From positions 1 through 17,066 of the forward strand of contig CAMWXM010000029.1 in assembly GCA_947178195.1 (NCBI GenBank): a DNA stretch of 17,066 nucleotides, in the 5' to 3' direction. Shown here piece by piece: positions 14,952 to 17,066 of the stretch. Origin of the DNA: an uncultured Ruminococcus sp. (GTDB lineage Bacteria > Bacillota > Clostridia > Oscillospirales > Ruminococcaceae). A model generated the notes under the pieces. The model saw only the letters and a list, made by a program, of their open reading frames with translations, did not search any database and had not been told where the DNA came from. The position numbers and the translations under genes are program-made. The number at the start of each line of letters is the position of its first letter. The first letter of the stretch is position 1.

Positions 14952-15483
14952 AGAAAAAATGACGGAAAATACCGATGAGGATTTACAAGAAAACATGGAA
15001 AACACAGATGTTGACGTTGATCTGAGCGAGGACAGCGAATTGCTTGAAAAAAATGAAGAGCTTTCGAAGCAGCTTGACAGTGCCAACGATAAATATCTGA
15101 GACTTTGCGCAGAATACGACAATTACCGTAAGCGTACTGCAAAGGAAAAAACAGAGACCTACGGAAACGCAACGGCAAAATGTGTCGGAGACATTCTTCC
15201 GGTTCTGGACAGCTTTGAAAGAGCTATTGATGCTGAATGTACAGATGAATCATTTAAAAACGGAATGCAGATGATCTATAATCAGTTTATCGAGGCTCTG
15301 AAAAAAATCGGCGTTGAGGAAATGAAGGCATTAGGCGAGGAATTTGACCCTAACATTCATAACGCCATAAAACAGGAAGAGAACGAAAGCTTCGGAGAAA
15401 ATACCGTCTGCGAGGTTTTCCAGAAGGGTTATATGCTGGGCGACAGGGTTATCCGTCATGCAGTTGTGGCAGTGGCAAATTAA
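14944..15483 (+). CDS. grpE: Nucleotide exchange factor GrpE
   Basis: Dimeric nucleotide exchange factor that releases ADP from DnaK. The 179-residue form has an acidic, disordered N-terminus (1-33), a long coiled coil (about 34-75, including EYDNYRKRTAKEK) and the C-terminal beta domain with GEEFDPNIHNAI and VFQKGYMLGDRVIRHAVVAVAN, all typical. I chose the ATG at 14944 because AAGGAAG lies 6 nt upstream. In-frame ATGs further up (14908, 14911, 14938) lie inside hrcA and lack a properly spaced SD. The 8-bp overlap with hrcA (ATGAGTGA) suggests coupled translation. Confidence 0.96.
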   Translation: MSEEKMTENTDEDLQENMENTDVDVDLSEDSELLEKNEELSKQLDSANDKYLRLCAEYDNYRKRTAKEKTETYGNATAKCVGDILPVLDSFERAIDAECTDESFKNGMQMIYNQFIEALKKIGVEEMKALGEEFDPNIHNAIKQEENESFGENTVCEVFQKGYMLGDRVIRHAVVAVAN

Positions 15484-15502
15484 TTTGAAAGGATAGATTA
15501 TT

Positions 15503-17066
15503 ATGGGAAAAATTATTGGTATTGACTTAGGTACTACAAATTCATGCGTAGCAGTTATGGAAGGCGGCAGCGCCGTTGTTATTCCTAACTCGGAGGGCGC
15601 AAGAACTACGCCTTCAGTAGTTGCTTTTTCAAAAACAGGCGAAAGACTTGTAGGTCAGGTCGCTAAACGTCAGGCAGTTACAAATCCTGAAAAAACAGTT
15701 ATTTCAATCAAGCGTCATATGGGCTCTGACTATAAGGTAAATATTGACGGTAAGGCATATACTCCTCAGGAAATATCGGCTATGATATTACAGAAGCTTA
15801 AATCAGATGCTGAAAGTTATCTTGGCGAAACGGTTACGGAAGCTGTTATTACCGTTCCTGCATATTTTACCGATTCTCAGCGTCAGGCTACAAAGGACGC
15901 AGGTCAGATCGCAGGTCTTAATGTAAAGAGAATTATTAACGAGCCTACTGCGGCAGCTCTTTCCTACGGCGTTGACAAGGAATCTGACCAGAAAATCATG
16001 GTATACGACCTGGGCGGTGGTACTTTCGACGTTTCTATCATCGAAATGGGCGACGGCGTTACAGAGGTTCTTGCTACAGCCGGCAACAACCATCTGGGTG
16101 GCGATGACTTTGACCAGAGAATTATTGACTGGATGATATCAGAATATAAAAAGGCGGAAGGAATCGACCTTTCTACAGATAAAATGGCTATGCAGAGACT
16201 TAAGGAAGCTGCTGAAAAATCAAAGATCGAGCTTTCTTCTACTCCGACTTCACAGATAAACCTTCCGTTTATCACAGCCGACGCAACAGGTCCTAAGCAT
16301 TTGGATCTTACTCTTACACAGGCTAAATTCAACGAGCTTACATCAGATCTTGTTCAGGCTACAATGGGACCAGTAAAGCAGGCACTTTCAGACAGCGGAC
16401 TTTCAGCCGGCGAGCTTAATAAGGTTCTTATGGTAGGCGGTTCTTCAAGAATACCTGCTGTTCAGGAAGCTGTAAAGAGCTTTATAAACAAAGATCCGTT
16501 CAAGGGTATCAATCCTGATGAATGCGTAGCTTTAGGTGCGGCTTATCAGGGCGGTGTTTTAGGCGGAGACGTTAAGGAAGGTCTTCTCCTTCTGGACGTT
16601 ACTCCTCTTACTCTGGGTATTGAAACTGCCGGCGGTGTAAGTACGCCTATGATCCAGAGAAATACCACTATCCCAACAAAGCAGACTCAGGTTTTCTCAA
16701 CATATGCTGATAATCAGACTGCCGTTGACATTAACGTACTCCAAGGTGAACGTGAATTTGCAAAGGACAATAAGCAGCTTGGTACTTTCCGTCTTGACGG
16801 TATCGCACCTGCTCCGAGAGGAATCCCTCAGATAGAAGTTACATTCGATATTGACGCAAACGGTATTGTTCACGTTTCAGCAAAGGATAAGGGTACAGGA
16901 AAAGAACAGAATATCACAATTACTTCTTCTACAAATATGTCTAAGGAGGATATTGATAAGGCGGTTAAGGACGCTGAAATGTTTGCCGAAGAGGATAAGA
17001 AGAAGAGAGAAGAGGTCGATACTAAAAATCAAGCTGAAAATCTTGTTTTCCAGTGCGAAAAGGCTC
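15503..17066 (+). CDS. dnaK: Molecular chaperone DnaK (Hsp70), 3' end cut by window edge
   Basis: ATP-dependent Hsp70 chaperone working with GrpE and DnaJ. About 521 codons are visible and open to the right edge; full-length proteins are about 600-620 residues. I translated it from the sequence: it begins MGKIIGIDLGTTNSCVAVME, then has AVITVPAYFTDSQRQATKDA, the second phosphate motif DLGGGTFDVS, and LMVGGSSRIPAVQ ending the ATPase domain. The linker LLLLDVTPLTLGIETAGG leads into the substrate-binding domain (about 380 onward). The stretch after IKRHMGSDYKV is short, lacking the roughly 24-residue insertion of Gram-negative DnaK, which supports a Firmicutes source. AAAGGA lies 9 nt before the ATG and 19 nt separate it from grpE. 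dnaJ would be expected just outside the window. Confidence 0.98.
   Translation, partial: MGKIIGIDLGTTNSCVAVMEGGSAVVIPNSEGARTTPSVVAFSKTGERLVGQVAKRQAVTNPEKTVISIKRHMGSDYKVNIDGKAYTPQEISAMILQKLKSDAESYLGETVTEAVITVPAYFTDSQRQATKDAGQIAGLNVKRIINEPTAAALSYGVDKESDQKIMVYDLGGGTFDVSIIEMGDGVTEVLATAGNNHLGGDDFDQRIIDWMISEYKKAEGIDLSTDKMAMQRLKEAAEKSKIELSSTPTSQINLPFITADATGPKHLDLTLTQAKFNELTSDLVQATMGPVKQALSDSGLSAGELNKVLMVGGSSRIPAVQEAVKSFINKDPFKGINPDECVALGAAYQGGVLGGDVKEGLLLLDVTPLTLGIETAGGVSTPMIQRNTTIPTKQTQVFSTYADNQTAVDINVLQGEREFAKDNKQLGTFRLDGIAPAPRGIPQIEVTFDIDANGIVHVSAKDKGTGKEQNITITSSTNMSKEDIDKAVKDAEMFAEEDKKKREEVDTKNQAENLVFQCEKA

Noticed and set aside
1..17066. Mobile element, phage, CRISPR or defence system
   Set aside because: Every long frame is explained by core genes or shadows, gaps are short, and I saw no direct repeats, transposase, integrase or attachment-site-like sequence.

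Overview
The window looks like ordinary core chromosome from a low-GC, Gram-positive anaerobe of the Clostridia, probably an Oscillospiraceae/Ruminococcus-type organism. This is inferred from HrcA/CIRCE heat-shock control, a DnaK lacking the Gram-negative insertion in its ATPase domain, a SpoIID-family protein, a DUF1385-prmC pair, and consensus sigma-A promoters with strong Shine-Dalgarno (SD) sites. I see no mobile element, tRNA, rRNA, CRISPR array or prophage gene, and no gene-free stretch longer than about 240 bp.

Left part (1-9000, minus strand): nine tightly packed genes read right to left and look like one operon. They are an FG-GAP/EF-hand-like lipoprotein, an OmpR-type response regulator, a sensor histidine kinase, a DUF1385 membrane protein, prmC, recA, recX, rimO and pgsA (cut by the left edge). 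Gaps are 0-48 bp and several genes overlap by 4-7 bp. A putative envelope-sensing module (lipoprotein plus two-component pair) therefore lies upstream of, and probably co-transcribed with, DNA repair (recA, recX), translation-factor and ribosome modification (prmC, rimO) and phospholipid synthesis (pgsA). A hairpin with a T-tract lies between the lipoprotein and the response regulator, but it is oriented to stop plus-strand transcription.

Middle (9001-10592): a stand-alone minus-strand citrate synthase gene has a perfect consensus sigma-A promoter (TTGACA, 17 bp, TATAAT) and an intrinsic terminator. It diverges from a plus-strand gene for a SpoIID/LytB-domain cell-wall enzyme.

Right part (10593-17066, plus strand): the spoIID-like gene is followed by htpG, then hrcA-grpE-dnaK (dnaK is cut by the right edge). 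Both htpG and hrcA have a promoter followed directly by a perfect CIRCE operator, so HrcA should repress Hsp90, itself and the DnaK machine together. The htpG CIRCE lies inside an unusually long 33-bp inverted repeat.

I did not find an undescribed multi-gene system. The best second-look items are the lipoprotein/two-component/recA operon, the extended CIRCE palindrome at htpG, the wrong-way terminator, and the SpoIID-like enzyme lacking the usual His/Cys zinc motif.
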